From Dryococelus australis (lineage: Eukaryota > Arthropoda > Insecta > Phasmatodea > Phasmatidae), in the NCBI GenBank assembly GCA_029891345.1, contig CM057006.1, positions 41,329,056 through 41,393,055 of the forward strand: 64,000 nt of DNA, read 5' to 3'. Position 1 is the first letter of the stretch; every line of letters starts with the position of its first letter. The notes under the pieces were generated by a model. It saw only the letters and a list, made by a program, of their open reading frames with translations. It searched no databases and was not told the DNA's origin. Shown here piece after piece: positions 10,884-23,158 of the stretch. A program made the translations under genes and the position numbers.

Positions 10884-11984
10884 ACGGTGTGTGAAACGTT
10901 TCCTGCTTTGTGGACGCCATTGTGCATCTGATCTTTTCCCGCCATGTTTATGTGAGTACCGCACTGGTATTATCAGAATATTTTATTGGCATGTAATTGA
11001 TTTTTGTATCTAATTTCGCTAAGCATAGTTGGTTGTAGGGGTGCCTCTGTAGTGAGTTTCATTTTTTTTTTTTGCGTTTAATGTAATATTATCGGTACAT
11101 GTATGGCTTAGTGCGCCATTTTCGATAATGTTGTGTGTGATTTAGCGCCAGAGTGTATTTTCCTTCCGCAATGTATTAGTTTCGGTGAGTGTCGTATTTG
11201 CGAAATGATTCTTCAAATTATTTAGTATCAGTGGCAGACAAGCGTATTTAAAAGGATTGCCACAGAGCAGAGCAAGGTGTGTCCAGGAGTTGATTGGAAT
11301 TACGAACCGTAAGTCAAATTATTTTGTAAATAATATTTTTTGAAACGTTATTACAATGTTTGAAATGTACGTGGCCTAGAAAACCATCTTTTTAACTCCG
11401 CTTTGCAGTGTAAAATAAACCGTTTACTATATGAAAAATCCACCAAGTGTAAGGTTAACTTTGCCGAAAATATTTATGTAGATACGGGATGTGTTTATTA
11501 TTCGCGTCGGTACGAACAACATAATATTTATCGCGTCCTCTTCTTTCGGAGAGGTTAAAACTTTGCATGTTAAAGTAATAATTTTAAAGTTACCTCTGTA
11601 TGAACAAAATTTTGTACTGGTCGTTTAAAACAATACGTATGTAATTCAAAATGAAGCCATCTCAAAAGAAGTACTGCAAAACAATGCCGTCTCATGAAAG
11701 ACGTTAAACTCGAGTCTCTGCCAACACCATACACCCGCAATAAAATAAACAGAGCCCCAACAGTATAACGTGGCAATAACAAAAATAAAGTAACCAGGAG
11801 TGGTAACCTACATTGTCCATAGCATTTGTTTACAGCTTTGTTTTCTTCGTATTTTGAACAGCTGTGGCGGAAGGATACGTGGTCGCCGCGCTACATTTTT
11901 AGAACTGTCAACATTAAGTGAAGTTGTATGAAATTGAGTGTATAACTAAAATACCCTGAAATTAGTACTTCGCCAGGATCTAGA
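10884..11984. other. unassigned spacer
   Basis: About 1.1 kb with no recognised gene. A small minus-strand frame at 11570-11782 has no domain that I know. Confidence 0.5.
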
Positions 11985-12015
11985 TAAGGTTGGAAGTAAC
12001 AGGGAATGGACTATA
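11985..12015 (-). mobile_element. MITE family B terminal fragment
   Basis: Only about 30 bp of a reverse-oriented B end, GGAAGTAACAGGGAATGGAC TATA, directly abutting the forward B copy at 12014. The two ends share the central TA. Confidence 0.75.
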
Positions 12016-12357
12016 TACTGTATTCACTGTTACTTCCAATTTCTCTGAAGCCCTACTAAATTTCTACTCCCAGGATATTCCTCCGCTTCATGCAAACCTG
12101 ACTTAAAAATTTACACCAGAGCGCCAACGCACCGCATTCGTGTGCATCCAGTGTAATAATATTTCAGGTAAGAACTATTTCTCACTAGGCATTACCAACG
12201 CACCGATTTTCTCTCTGTATTTATTCGTATTAGTTATAAATTAAAATATAAGTGAATGTTAAATTTAAATAGGGTACTTTCATGTTAACACACACAACGC
12301 TTGTGACACGTGACACATCTAGGAAACAATAGAACACGGCATACATGGCAACATTTT

Positions 12358-12911
12358 AACTCTTACATGTCAGTATATTTACTCCTTGATCATATATGTA
12401 ACATGCTTTTATTTTGATAAAAATAATGGTTTTCATAATTATAATACTAGAATTAAAGACGATATTCATTTAATCTCAAACCGTTCTCAATTTAATCAAG
12501 AAGGAGCATATTATGCTGGCATAAAAAAGTTTTAATAACTTATCAGATGCAATGAAGGAAGTAAGTAAAAAATCTCCAAAACTATTTAAAAAACTCCTTA
12601 CAAAATTATTACATTTTAAAGTTTTTTTATACTCTACAAAGTATTATGAAACAGAATTATCTTGATTTATTCCATCTTATTTCATTTTGTTTGTTGTGCT
12701 GTAGATATAACTGTCAAATGTTTGATATTTGAGATGTGTTGTATTGACTGTATCAGAAATGATAATGTTATTAGAACTTTATGTATAGTTTATTGAAAAA
12801 TGTACTTTTGCACACTATGTTTTAGATATATATGACTAGTTCTATATCCAGAATCAACTGCCTTTATATTGTATCTATGGAATGTAAATAATAATAATTA
12901 TTATTATTATT
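12358..12911 (+). mobile_element. non-LTR retrotransposon (LINE), 5'-truncated 3' end
   Basis: A 550-bp insert inside a family B MITE, flanked by a short ATTTT repeat (12353-12357 and 12912-12916) that fits a target duplication. It ends in an AT-rich (AAT)n/(ATT)n tail. It carries the last codons of a reverse-transcriptase polyprotein followed by a 3' untranslated stretch. Only the 3' end is present, as expected when target-primed reverse transcription stops early. Confidence 0.8.
12446..12665 (+). pseudogene. C-terminal tail of LINE ORF2 (frameshifted)
   Basis: Translation gives RIKDDIHLISNRSQ, then FNQEGAYYAGIKKF. After a one-base frame change near 12527 it gives FNNLSDAMKEV, KLFKKLLTKLL and LYSTKYYETELS, with stop TGA at 12663-12665. 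The order 'YYAGIKxFNxLP..., KxFKxxLKxxL, FYSxxE' is the pattern I know from the extreme C-terminus of LINE reverse-transcriptase proteins found across animals. No catalytic RT or endonuclease part is present. Clade cannot be fixed from this tail. Confidence 0.72.
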
Positions 12912-12985
12912 ATTTTTCAAAGGTTTGGTACCAAAAGTGTGCAGTAACAGTGAATGGACTGTACTAGGGCAGTGGTGTAGTGAAC

Positions 12986-13365
12986 CATAGACTAAAGATG
13001 AGGTAGACCGATCTCGCTGGCTGCGCACAACCAATCTCCGTGTCCCAACATTGAACTGCTATTCTGGCTACACGTCTAGCAAAAATGGCGTGGATTGGGT
13101 TTGAGGTTAGAACACTGTTTAGTAAACAAGTGCTTTTGAGATGTGTTTATACTTCCTCTAATCAATTTGTAATGCTTTTTAGTTACATTCAAAGTGGTAA
13201 AAGTATTTCATTAATATAATAGAGCTTCTCATTTAAAAATTAAGATGTAAACAAACACGTGCATCACTGTTGACCATGTGACTTGACAGTTGCGTAGTAT
13301 TGGGGTAGATCAATGTTGGGCACATGCGAAGAAGACAAATAAGCGGTCTACCTCGTCTGTAGTGT
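12986..13365 (+). mobile_element. MITE family E, full copy (E1)
   Basis: The left end ATAGACTAAAGATGAGGTAG and the right end CGGTCTACCTCGTCTGTAGT are inverted repeats of about 25 bp. The interior has CCCAACATTGAACTGCTATT, AAATTAAGATGTAAACAAAC and CAATGTTGGGCACATGCG. Other copies are at 37662-38050 and 46075-46415. Confidence 0.9.
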
Positions 13366-13752
13366 ACGTAGTGAACGGCGCCGGCGGGTGTTAAAGAGGT
13401 AGGCGGCGCGTCCCGACGATAACCGTTACCCGGGGTGCGACCGACCGACCAGTTCCCGTTGTCGTGCGTGCCTGGCCCCGCGGTCGCGCGACGCAGTCCG
13501 CGACGCACTGCTCTCCCAATCCGGACCACGACGACGGCGGCTCTTGACTCCCGTCCTCGGAGGGTCAAGGATCATGAAACTGTAGAAATAAATACGGGAA
13601 ATAATGCGCCGAAACTAGCGAAGGACGACTCGGTGCGAAAACTGTACTTATCACATGACTCCGAACGGAACTGTTGAAAGGAGTTGTAGTGTAGTGCATA
13701 AATATATTACCATTAGTAGCAGTTGATGCCACTATAGAAGACATGGTACACA
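13366..13752. other. unassigned, CpG-rich island
   Basis: 13370-13570 is strongly GC- and CpG-rich. Open frames exist on both strands (13435-13677 plus, 13233-13568 minus) but neither shows a domain I recognise, and the minus frame runs into MITE E1. It could be a promoter-type island or an old repeat. Confidence 0.4.
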
Positions 13753-14780
13753 GGGTGATTCTCAATTAGACCGACAAACTTCGGGAGCTGATTCTTTATG
13801 AAAAAGTAAAAGGAAAACATAGGTGACACTTTATACCTGAACCGAATATTAACCCAAGAACCGTACCCATCCCAGATATTATAGTAATGCTACCCGGGGT
13901 ACTTCAGTACCGCACATAAAAAAGTCAATATGAAACCAAATGTAATGTATTTTATATTTAATAGTACAATACATTACATTAATGCACACATTAAAAAAGC
14001 CCTCGCTTTGTTCAACGTCCTTCACGCACAACCTGGACATATTTTTATTTGATGTTCTGCACATCTCCCTGAATTTGTGTTCTTCTGGATAGGAAGTGTC
14101 TCCTGTACTGAGATACCTAGAATCCCAGTTATAGCAGCAAGGAGATTACGGGACAAACTTGGGATCTTGATTCGAGCCTCAAGATGTGGCCTAATAAAAT
14201 CAGTAGCCAATTGTTTTAGATACGTACGTCGATTAGGCACAGATTCTTTAGACTTTGATTTAGAGCCTGCCAAAAGTACCATAAAATTGATTCCAACAGC
14301 ATTCAGTAACCCATACAATATACATAAGGGCCATCGACGAGTCTTCCTTGACACTGAGTATGTATGACACAATTTATCAAACAGTCAACGCCACCCTTTG
14401 TGGCATTATAAAACTAAATTATTTCTGGGAGTCTGGCGGTTTTGTCTTCATCTTTTCGGCCATGCATTGTAGATAACATTGTAACAATCTTTTTCTTCTT
14501 CTTTGGGGGACAGTAGGATAGAAGAGTCTCTTCGCCACTTACGGCTCTTACGTTGAAGGTCCCGATAACATACAATAATGTTCCGAGAGTTGTCATTGTA
14601 TTTTACGTCGTTACCGATATTTTGCACAGATACGAATTAAAACTTCGTTTTTAAAGGGCTCGTAACTCCCTTAATATTTGGTTCACGTATAAAGTGTCAC
14701 ATATGTTTTCTTTTTACTTTTTCATAAAGAATTGCCTCCAGAAATTCGTCGGTATAATTGCGAATCAGCCCGTATAGAAT
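13753..14780. mobile_element. foldback structure split by a piggyBac remnant
   Basis: Left arm (13753-13852) and right arm (14671-14780) are inverted repeats of about 90-100 bp, for example TTCTTTATGAAAAAGTAAAA against TTTTACTTTTTCATAAAGAA. Both arms end inward at TTAA (13849-13852 and 14671-14674). TTAA is the piggyBac target site. Joining the arms at a single TTAA would give a perfect inner palindrome AATATTAATATT. This fits piggyBac insertion in the centre of a palindromic element; alternatively the arms belong to the piggyBac-like element itself. Confidence 0.65.
13950..14596 (-). pseudogene. piggyBac-type transposase, C-terminal remnant
   Basis: Minus-strand fragments fit the C-terminal third of a piggyBac transposase (DDE_Tnp_1_7 family, TTAA-specific cut-and-paste). 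In order: LLYVIGTFNVR, SYCPPKKKKKIVTMLSTMH, then a broken stretch near 14375-14415, then DKLCHTYSVSRKTRRWP and ILYGLLNAVGINFMVLL, RRTYLKQLATDFI, and a cysteine-rich end C..H...CPGC followed, after a stop, by LCVKDVEQ and later CINVMYC. The end corresponds to the C-terminal zinc-binding region of the family. At least two frame breaks are present, and the N-terminal part with the first catalytic aspartates is missing, so it is inactive. Confidence 0.85.
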
Positions 14781-15472
14781 TGGAATCCCCTTGATGTGTG
14801 GGGAATGGTGGTGGATATCAGGTTAGCCGCGCCTCTTCCATACTCCGGGCAACTAGGGCAGCCACTAAAGAGACAAAATAGATAGAAATGACAAGCCACT
14901 TACGTGGTGAAATGCATGTAATAAATGAAATAACCGTGTAATAATAAAATGTGACCCGACAACAGGAAGCTATAGGCCAAAATATAAATTTGAGGGAAAT
15001 CAGAAAAAGTGAAAGTATATATTATGCCCCCCGCATGTATCAGAAAGGTTACAGTTTGCAGGGGTGGAAAGTCGCGCATGCGTGGTTCAACCTATGGCTG
15101 GCCGCGGGTATAAAATAAAATAAAGTAAAATGATCCTTGAGGGAGTATGTCTTTTGTCCAGACCCGTGCGTAGGGTTTGGAAATAAGATGCGTTGTATCT
15201 ATAGGAACATAGCTATAGTTAGATCCACCTGTTTTTCGCGAAAAGATTTATGCTCATACCAGACTTCGACTTGTTACGTGCAGACTTTGGGAATTTTCTT
15301 TGGCTATTGGCTGCATGTCTGCGGGAGAAGACCTTTTCCTACTCGACTGTACCAATCAGAATAAAGTTATCCCGGCATTTGACGTCCGTAATTGGCTGGT
15401 AGACACTTGAGAGTTAAAATTATCCAACCGCGAAATTGGTTCTGAACTAACGTGTTCTGGAGTATAACTAAG
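14781..15472. other. unassigned spacer
   Basis: No recognised gene or repeat. A small frame at 15137-15364 has no known domain. Confidence 0.5.
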
Positions 15473-15540
15473 TAAAGGCTGTTCACGATAAAGCGAGAAT
15501 ACTTTAGAAATTAACCTTAGACATAAGTCACTGCCCCTGC

Positions 15541-15603
<63 letters not shown>

Positions 15604-15933
15604 TGACATGTGTCCAGTAAAATTGGTAACGATGGAGGAGAAAGTAGTTCCATATATTAACGTCCAACAAAAGTGTTAGGTAACCATTTGTGATAACTTA
15701 AATTATTTCTCTCGCTTTCTCTATTTTTTAATGCATCGAAGTGTAAAAATTATCAGATTTGTACAATATTTACTTTTTTAATTATTTCACAGTTTTACTT
15801 GACTGATGCATGAATAAAGTGATGAAGCCCGTGACAATGTTAGCTTTACGTAAGGCGGAAGTACATACAACGTGCATACAAGTAGATCTTAAGCAGGACT
15901 TTCAGAAGTGCTCATTTTACCGTGAACAGTATA
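15473..15933 (-). mobile_element. MITE family A with internal (TA)n expansion (A3)
   Basis: Ends TA|AAGGCTGTTCACGATAAAGC and CCGTGAACAGTA|TA. The interior, in reverse orientation, has TAACGATGGAGGAGAAAGTA and ATCTTAAGCAGGACTTTCAG. The copy is longer (461 bp) because of a (TA)n tract at 15546-15603, at the place where other copies read AAAATATATGCA. Confidence 0.92.
15546..15603. repeat. (TA)n microsatellite inside MITE A3
   Basis: About 58 bp of nearly pure TA dinucleotides with one phase shift near 15579. Confidence 0.95.
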
Positions 15934-15977
15934 TAGTCGAATATTTTCGCAAAAAAAAAAAAACAGGAGGTCGTAGC

Positions 15978-16245
15978 TATAGTTCATTCACTGTTAACTT
16001 TCAATTTTTTTGAAGCGCTCTTTCAGGATATTCCCCCGCCTCATGCAAACAAAGCGTAACCAAGTCTAAAAAATTACACCAAAAGTACAACGTACCACAT
16101 TCGTGCGCACTAAGCGTAATAATGTTCTGCGTGAGAACTATTATTGCTTACTAGGCATTACGCACACAATTATTTGATCTCTGTTTTTAATAATGTTTAT
16201 TATGATCAGATATCATAATTTATAGATGAAACACAATTGTGTAAA
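15978..16245 (+). mobile_element. MITE family B, 3'-truncated (B5)
   Basis: Starts TA|TAGTTCATTCACTGTTAAC and keeps GGATATTCCCCCGCCTCATG, CATTCGTGCGCACTAAG and ACTAGGCATTACGCAC. The right half and right terminus are missing after about 16245. Confidence 0.8.
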
Positions 16246-16765
16246 GTGCTTAGACGTTTCACTGAACTGCATATTTGTCAAAACCCTCGTAGATTACTTA
16301 GAAATCTAATGCCCCATCGAAAAAATAACCTATCATAGCGATGCATCTTGCAAAATAATATGAGCCTAATAAAATTTATATAGTGTTAGTGTGCGTGTAC
16401 GAGATTGTTGAGAATATTAGTCACCATCTTGTTTTGTCGCCGCTAAGGTAATGTGATAAAATAAGTGATGCGAATTGTGTGCAAGAGTTCTCGCTTTCCC
16501 CCGTTGTATTGTATCCCTGTCTGCTGTAGTATTTGTTCTTGTTCAGGCTTGTCTTTCATCACAACTAACCCTATCCATGCCAGTAGATGCTAAATACCTC
16601 CTGTTTATAGTTAATACATTCTATTGGCGTGTAATGTGCGTATTGCGCTATATCGTATAGCATATATTTTAATAACCCGTAAGTAAAAAAAAAAAAGACA
16701 TGCCAAAATATAGTCGAAAATTTTTAACGTGTATAATAGCGCTTTTTGAAATGCGACAGCGCTGT
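16246..16765. other. unassigned spacer
   Basis: No recognised gene or repeat. Confidence 0.5.
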
Positions 16766-17002
16766 TATACGCTGTTCACGGTAAAGTGAGCACTTTCGAG
16801 GCCCTAGTTACTTTTTCCTTTCATCCATTTTATGTCCAACAATATTTTCAAATAAATATTGCAATTTAAGTAATAAACACAATGTGTATATTCTATCGCA
16901 CTCGGAAGTTAACGCCTAATTCTAAAATAAAATATATTTATTGGCTATTATTCCAAATGAGAGGGCTTTCAAAAGTGCTCACTTTATCGTGAATGGTCTG
17001 TA
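16766..17002 (+). mobile_element. MITE family A-short, full copy (H1)
   Basis: TA|TACGCTGTTCACGGTAAAGT at the left and GTGAATGGTCTG|TA at the right. The interior has AGGCCCTAGTTACTTTTTCC and AATATATTTATTGGCTATTA. 237 bp. The terminal repeat matches family A but the interior is different and shorter. Confidence 0.92.
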
Positions 17003-17101
17003 GGAAGTTAAGATATGTAATGTAAAGGGAGCATTTCACAGTTGAAACAGAGAAGCCACATGTAATGGAAGGATACTTTATCAGCATCTGAAAGGATAAC
17101 T

Positions 17102-17148
17102 TAGCCAGGGCTTCAGGAAAGTGTGAAGTAATAGTGAATGGATTACAC
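17102..17148 (-). mobile_element. MITE family B terminal fragment (B6)
   Basis: AGCCAGGGCTTCAGGAAAGT followed by GAAGTAATAGTGAATGGATTA: the right-hand 45 bp of a reverse-oriented B copy. The rest is missing. Confidence 0.7.
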
Positions 17149-17999
17149 CCTTATGTATGGTTCTCTAATGGCTTAATCGATTTTATTGTGCAGTAGTATT
17201 GTACACATTATAAACCCCCACGCCCTTCCACCTTGATCCAAATATGATGGTGAACGATCTACGTACCTAGTCTGCGTATCACAACGAACTTAACTTCTGA
17301 TGTAATTTTTTCACTGGAGGGTAGATTTTCCATGTTACTGTGTAACTTGTGATGTTATGACAGTGTGATTGAACTTTGTGCATATGCCGGCCATGAGACT
17401 AAACACACACACAAAAACAAAACCACAATGAAATACAAGTCCTACTATAAAACCAAATAATTCAAAGCAACCACAAAAATAACCAGGAAAAAGAATAGAT
17501 AAACCAACAGAGAGGACACAGAACGACAAAATATGATCAAGTCTTTACGACGCTTCGGGGCCGGGAATCTGTCCACTTCTTCAGGTGACACACTGAAAGA
17601 ACAATCGCAGTAGACTTGTGAGTTGCTTTCGTAAGATTTAGTAATAGGTGGTTAATGGAACCCGGTATGTTTCATTGCTCTGTGGAAGAGTCTTGGGTCC
17701 TTGAAAAACATTGCATCGCCCGCCGTACTTCGTCTAAATCTGCACGGCTTCCATGGTTCTCAGTGCTCATTCATCCGTGAAGCTGCTTCACTTCAATCCA
17801 ATCCACTTTAGCCCGGGGTTGCACACACTGGTAGAAAAAAATCACCAGAGAAGTGACAACAGAGTAGTATTGTAATAGGGTTTCGTGGTGGCAGCGACCG
17901 AACCTCTGTCGTCCCAGCAACAGAACGTTCTGCGAGTTTATTACTTCTGTTTGTTTCAGTTGTTCTGTTGAATTGGATTTAGAAAGCGCTTATTAACGC
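17149..17999. other. unassigned spacer, possible retroelement trace
   Basis: No gene recognised. The minus strand of about 17545-17585 reads CTGAAGAAGTGGACAGATTC then CCCCGAAGCGTCGTAAAG, resembling a motif often seen beside retroelement ends (GAAG...CGAAACGTCG). This is too short to classify. Confidence 0.35.
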
Positions 18000-18152
18000 C
18001 CCCCTCTCCCCCCCAACACGATGCTATGCCTGAAAACTTATCAGGGGACAGCTTACAAACTAGCTTACGACCATGCCGTACCTAGGATTCGAACCCAGAA
18101 CCTCCCGCACCCCGGATTAGCGGTGCACCAACAGACTGCGCCACGGGAGGTC
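18000..18152 (-). repeat. tRNA-derived SINE, second family (T)
   Basis: Minus strand: CCTCCCGTGGCGCAGTCTG (A-box-like TGGCGCAGTCTG), GGTGCACCGCTAATCCGG, then GGTTCTGGGTTCGAATCCTA, a near-canonical B box. The unrelated body runs towards 18000 and ends in a C-rich tract (18000-18016). It does not match family S beyond the promoter boxes. Confidence 0.7.
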
Positions 18153-19229
18153 GACTTGTTCTGGTGAAGGAACTATCTGTTATGTAGGAGGAACATGTTC
18201 TGCTTCGTAGTCCCAGATACAACCGCAGACAAAACCTCTACTTACAGTTCTGTTATCCTTTGTAGGCCTACGTTGTCAATATCCCTATAGTACCAACAAC
18301 CAATATGATTGCTACACTTATATTAACTGTCTTAGATGGGTGATGGGTGCAAAAATTTGGTTCTTACAGCCATATTTTTTTCTCAGTACAGCACCACAGT
18401 GAGGCTATCCTCAAGATAGATTTCTATCCACAGTGCACTGAGCAGTTATAAAATGGTGGGTCACCGGCGCAGAATGCAGTATACGGATGGCCGCCATATT
18501 AGATATCGCATATTTCCTTCCCCCCCCTTTTATCCCTCAAAAACTTCCCTTTTCCCCTAAAAAAAACGTTCAAAATCACCAAAATTTCCCTCAAAACTAG
18601 CAAAATGTCCTGTGTTTTGCACAATGCGGCTGGCACTTGCACACTGCGGCGGGATCCGGCGGAAATCGAGCAAATTCCAGCCGGATTGTGCTATAATTTA
18701 CCAGCACTTCATGCTCTGTCATTTCATGCCAGCACCATCCATCTTGTCTGAAGATTACTTGAGTTCATTGCCCCGTCATGCACTACCTTATTAGAAGCAT
18801 ATGCTAAGAATAGCAATACCAATTATGCACATATATACGCTAATTCTACGTATACTAATCTCACTTATGTCAATCGCGCACACGTCAATCACCCCGCCAT
18901 CTTGGATTACCGCCCACGCCTACTCTATTCCTTGGTTTTTTTCATATTCCTTGTGGTATCCTATTTTCTCTCCTGCCTTCTATCATTCCTCGTCTCTCGG
19001 ACCTGCTGTAGGCGGCCATCTTTAATTCTCGCGCCCGCCACCATTGTGTGCTAAGTTCTACCGTTCGTAGCTAGGAGCGCTGGTATCGATGCGACCACTT
19101 TGTGTGATGGTAATCACCTCACCTGCAGGGGCGCACTAGCATCGGGGAGTTAAGTTCTATCAGTGGTCGCCAGGAGCGCGGGTAACTTTTAGGTTTAATT
19201 GGTGTTTCGGAACTCAAAAAATGCCGGGG
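18153..19229. other. unassigned spacer
   Basis: Alternating AT-rich and CpG-containing segments, including two 'GCCGCCAT'/'GCGGCCAT' sequences (18490, 19013). Short open frames at 18612-18794 and 18801-19025 have no recognised domain. Confidence 0.45.
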
Positions 19230-19302
19230 GCCTAAGGGATCGTCCCGACATCCCTTGGGTCGGCAGTCGAGCGTCTTGACCACAAGACCACTACGACATC
19301 TA
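19230..19302 (-). repeat. tRNA-like relic
   Basis: Minus strand has GTAGTGGTCTTGTGGTCAAG, CGCTCGACTGCCGACCCAAG and GGGACGATCCC, the layout of an A box, a D-arm-to-anticodon stretch and a B box. It does not close as a clean cloverleaf by eye, so a SINE head or pseudogene is more likely than a functional tRNA gene. Confidence 0.45.
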
Positions 19303-19721
19303 TAAAAATAGGATATTTACTGTCGAGTACATAAATAGTTATTACCATCTCGACATTCGGAAATAAATTTGGACACGTTGCGACTTATATAAACATCACC
19401 ATTGCATGGCTAGGAGAAGAAACGTAGTAAATACTCACATCGGCCTACGCACTCCCCAGATAATAAACTTGCTATCGCGAAAAAAGAGGATATTTAATGT
19501 TGAATACATATAGAAAAACTGAAAGACGAACTTTCGAGTTACTTATTTTTACGCATTCGTCCACGTTTAGAGCCTGCTCCTTTTTACTTTGGTCTTCTTG
19601 TGGAGTATTTAAATACGGTGTATGTTTCCAATTAACTGATCATACACTGTGAAAACTCCCTGCTACGCCTTAAGGGATCTCCCTTTAAAAATATTTTAAG
19701 CGCCTCAAGGTCACGTCTGAC
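19303..19721. other. unassigned spacer
   Basis: No recognised gene or repeat. Confidence 0.5.
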
Positions 19722-19835
19722 TATAGGCTATTCACGGTAAAATAAACACTTTTGAAAGCCCTGTTTAAGATTTGGTTATATGCACGGTGTTTAGTCTTCC
19801 GACTTATGTAAAATTAACATTGCCATGGCTTCGAT
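19722..19835 (+). mobile_element. MITE family A, left-end fragment (A4)
   Basis: TA|TAGGCTATTCACGGTAAAAT, TTGAAAGCCCTGTTTAAGAT and TAAAATTAACATTGCCATGG, then homology stops. The right two-thirds is absent. Confidence 0.85.
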
Positions 19836-20828
19836 ATAAAATGATGTGCTCGCTGTCTCTTTTAGATGCTGATCTCTTCTGTGACGGGGTATTAAGACAT
19901 TAAATTCAATACGTACTTAAATGTTTTTTTTTTGTAAGATAAAGGAGAGGGAGTGAGTGTAAGAGAGAGAATTCTCATCATAATGCAAAGTAATGTACTT
20001 CGAAGAACCAAATTTTCCAATCCTTCCAAGCTGGCGGTTTTTGTTAAGACCTTCCCAATTAGGCAGCGCCGTACGTTACGTATGGCTTGGGATAGCTTAG
20101 CAAGCTAGGCAGGATTTTACCCAGCAGGTAATCAAAACACTACCCGTGGTAATTGTTAATTATGATGGCACGCGCACACCGTGTAAGGTATTTTCCGGAA
20201 GAGGATATTCGTAGCTCACTGTTCTGGCTGCGTTTCTGGGTGAAATACACGTGTGTTGCTTGTGTAGCTGTGTTTTAACACATGCGGTGTGATAACTGTT
20301 GGGGAATGTAATTTGCGATTCAGATTTTCATTTTAATTTTACACCTTTCAGTATTTGTGGATGTATGAAATAAACACATTAGTTAGCATATCTACTTTCT
20401 TGCATCAAGTGGACTTCTATATAGCGTCAAAAAACAACACTGTAGTACAAATACCAAGATCATGCATTTTTAATGATAGACATTTAACTTCCCTAACAAT
20501 CAACAGACAATTCCTACATACGAAGAAATGAGAACCTCGGAGATTATTAAGTTACGTCAAAGAAAATGGTAATCGTTGAAATGAAAGTAATATTTATATG
20601 CTCTCAGCCTTAAAGCTTGCTAATTAACTAACTTCGTTGTCAACGATTCACGGCTCTTGTTAAATTATGTATATATTCTCAGTTTCCCCTGGGTAGTTAA
20701 AATCAGTGCAGATTAATTTATATTTTCAGTTACCACTTCTTTGAAGTATGGTTCTCAACACATGAAACCATAATATTCTACATTACCAGTATATTATTCA
20801 CAGGAGATATTTCTTGAGTTCATATTGG
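19836..20828. other. unassigned spacer
   Basis: About 1 kb without recognised gene or repeat. Confidence 0.5.
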
Positions 20829-21414
20829 TGTGATAGGAGCAGCTGGGGCTGGCAAGCGACATGCTAGTGCGCAGGGCGGCGCGACGTCGACGAGCCAGCC
20901 CAGCTGTTATGGAAACATGCTCTCGGGGAAAGGGCAATGGGGCCGGGGTCGCCACTATATAAGACTGGGACAATGGCGGCTCGCGGCCATCTTTGATCCA
21001 GCCGCCCGAGCGACGTCATTGAGAGAGGATCACCAGGCCATTGGTCCCGGATCGACGCCCGCCTGCAGCCGCCGTCGAGGGGACCTTCCCCTTTGTCGAC
21101 GACGTGATCGTCCAGGGTAAATATAACTCCCGTTAGGGCGCAATAGGTCGCGGAGACGCAGGGATAGACGCTGGATAATTTGGACACCTTAAGAGTCAGA
21201 CCACATAACTAATTCTTTCTGCTAGCTTCTCTAGCACTCGCCGCGCGAAGTATTGCTGTACTGTATTGAGAATATCGAGTAACGCCCTTGGGCGAGATTC
21301 TGTAACATTGTGTGTCTTGAATAAAAGTAGTGTTTTGCATAACTGAGTGCTCTTTCATCTGGCTACTAACTTCCATCTTATGTCTGTGACCTGATCCCCT
21401 CAGGACAGGCCACA
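20829..21414 (+). mobile_element. candidate solo LTR
   Basis: A GC-rich block about 586 bp long that begins TGTGATAGGAGC and ends GGACAGGCCACA (TG...CA limits). It has TATATAAG at 20955-20962, and AATAAA at 21320-21325 about 365 bp downstream, the order U3-R-U5 expected in one LTR. No second copy, primer site or polyprotein is in the window, and no matching target duplication could be read at the edges. It could alternatively be a host promoter island. Confidence 0.42.
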
Positions 21415-23062
<1,648 letters not shown>

Positions 23063-23158
23063 ATACACTGTAAAAAATTGTTTTGTACTTTTACAAGAAA
23101 ATCCTTTGTAGAACTACAAACAGTTTTCTTGTAAAGTTTGCAAAACATATATTTGTAA
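23063..23158. repeat. CACTGTAAAA-type palindromic element, left part
   Basis: Starts ACACTGTAAAAAATTG and contains short mirrored phrases such as TACTTTTACAAGAAAA and TTTCTTGTAAAGTTTGC. It is cut by a Helitron-like element at 23159; TATTACAAATGATAG after 23858 may be its continuation. Confidence 0.5.

Larger units (their letters stand above)
12014..12963 (+). mobile_element. MITE family B interrupted by a LINE (B4)
   Basis: The left part (12014-12357) has TA|TACTGTATTCACTGTTAC, the CCTCCGCTTCATGCAAAC landmark and GGAAACAATAGAACACGGC. The right part (12912-12963) has TTTTTCAAAGGTTTGG and AACAGTGAATGGACTG|TA. Removing 12358-12911 restores the usual family B arrangement, so the insertion is younger than this MITE. 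Confidence 0.9.

Noticed and set aside
17335-17529. Hydrophobic minus-strand 64-codon frame that looks like a membrane protein
   Set aside because: It lies beside a retroelement-like motif, has low-complexity F/V/G composition, and has no family match that I can name.
18073-18152. Functional tRNA gene on the minus strand
   Set aside because: A and B boxes are good, but acceptor pairing was not convincing by eye and extra non-tRNA sequence with a C-rich end continues, so a SINE is more likely. A tRNAscan-SE run would decide.
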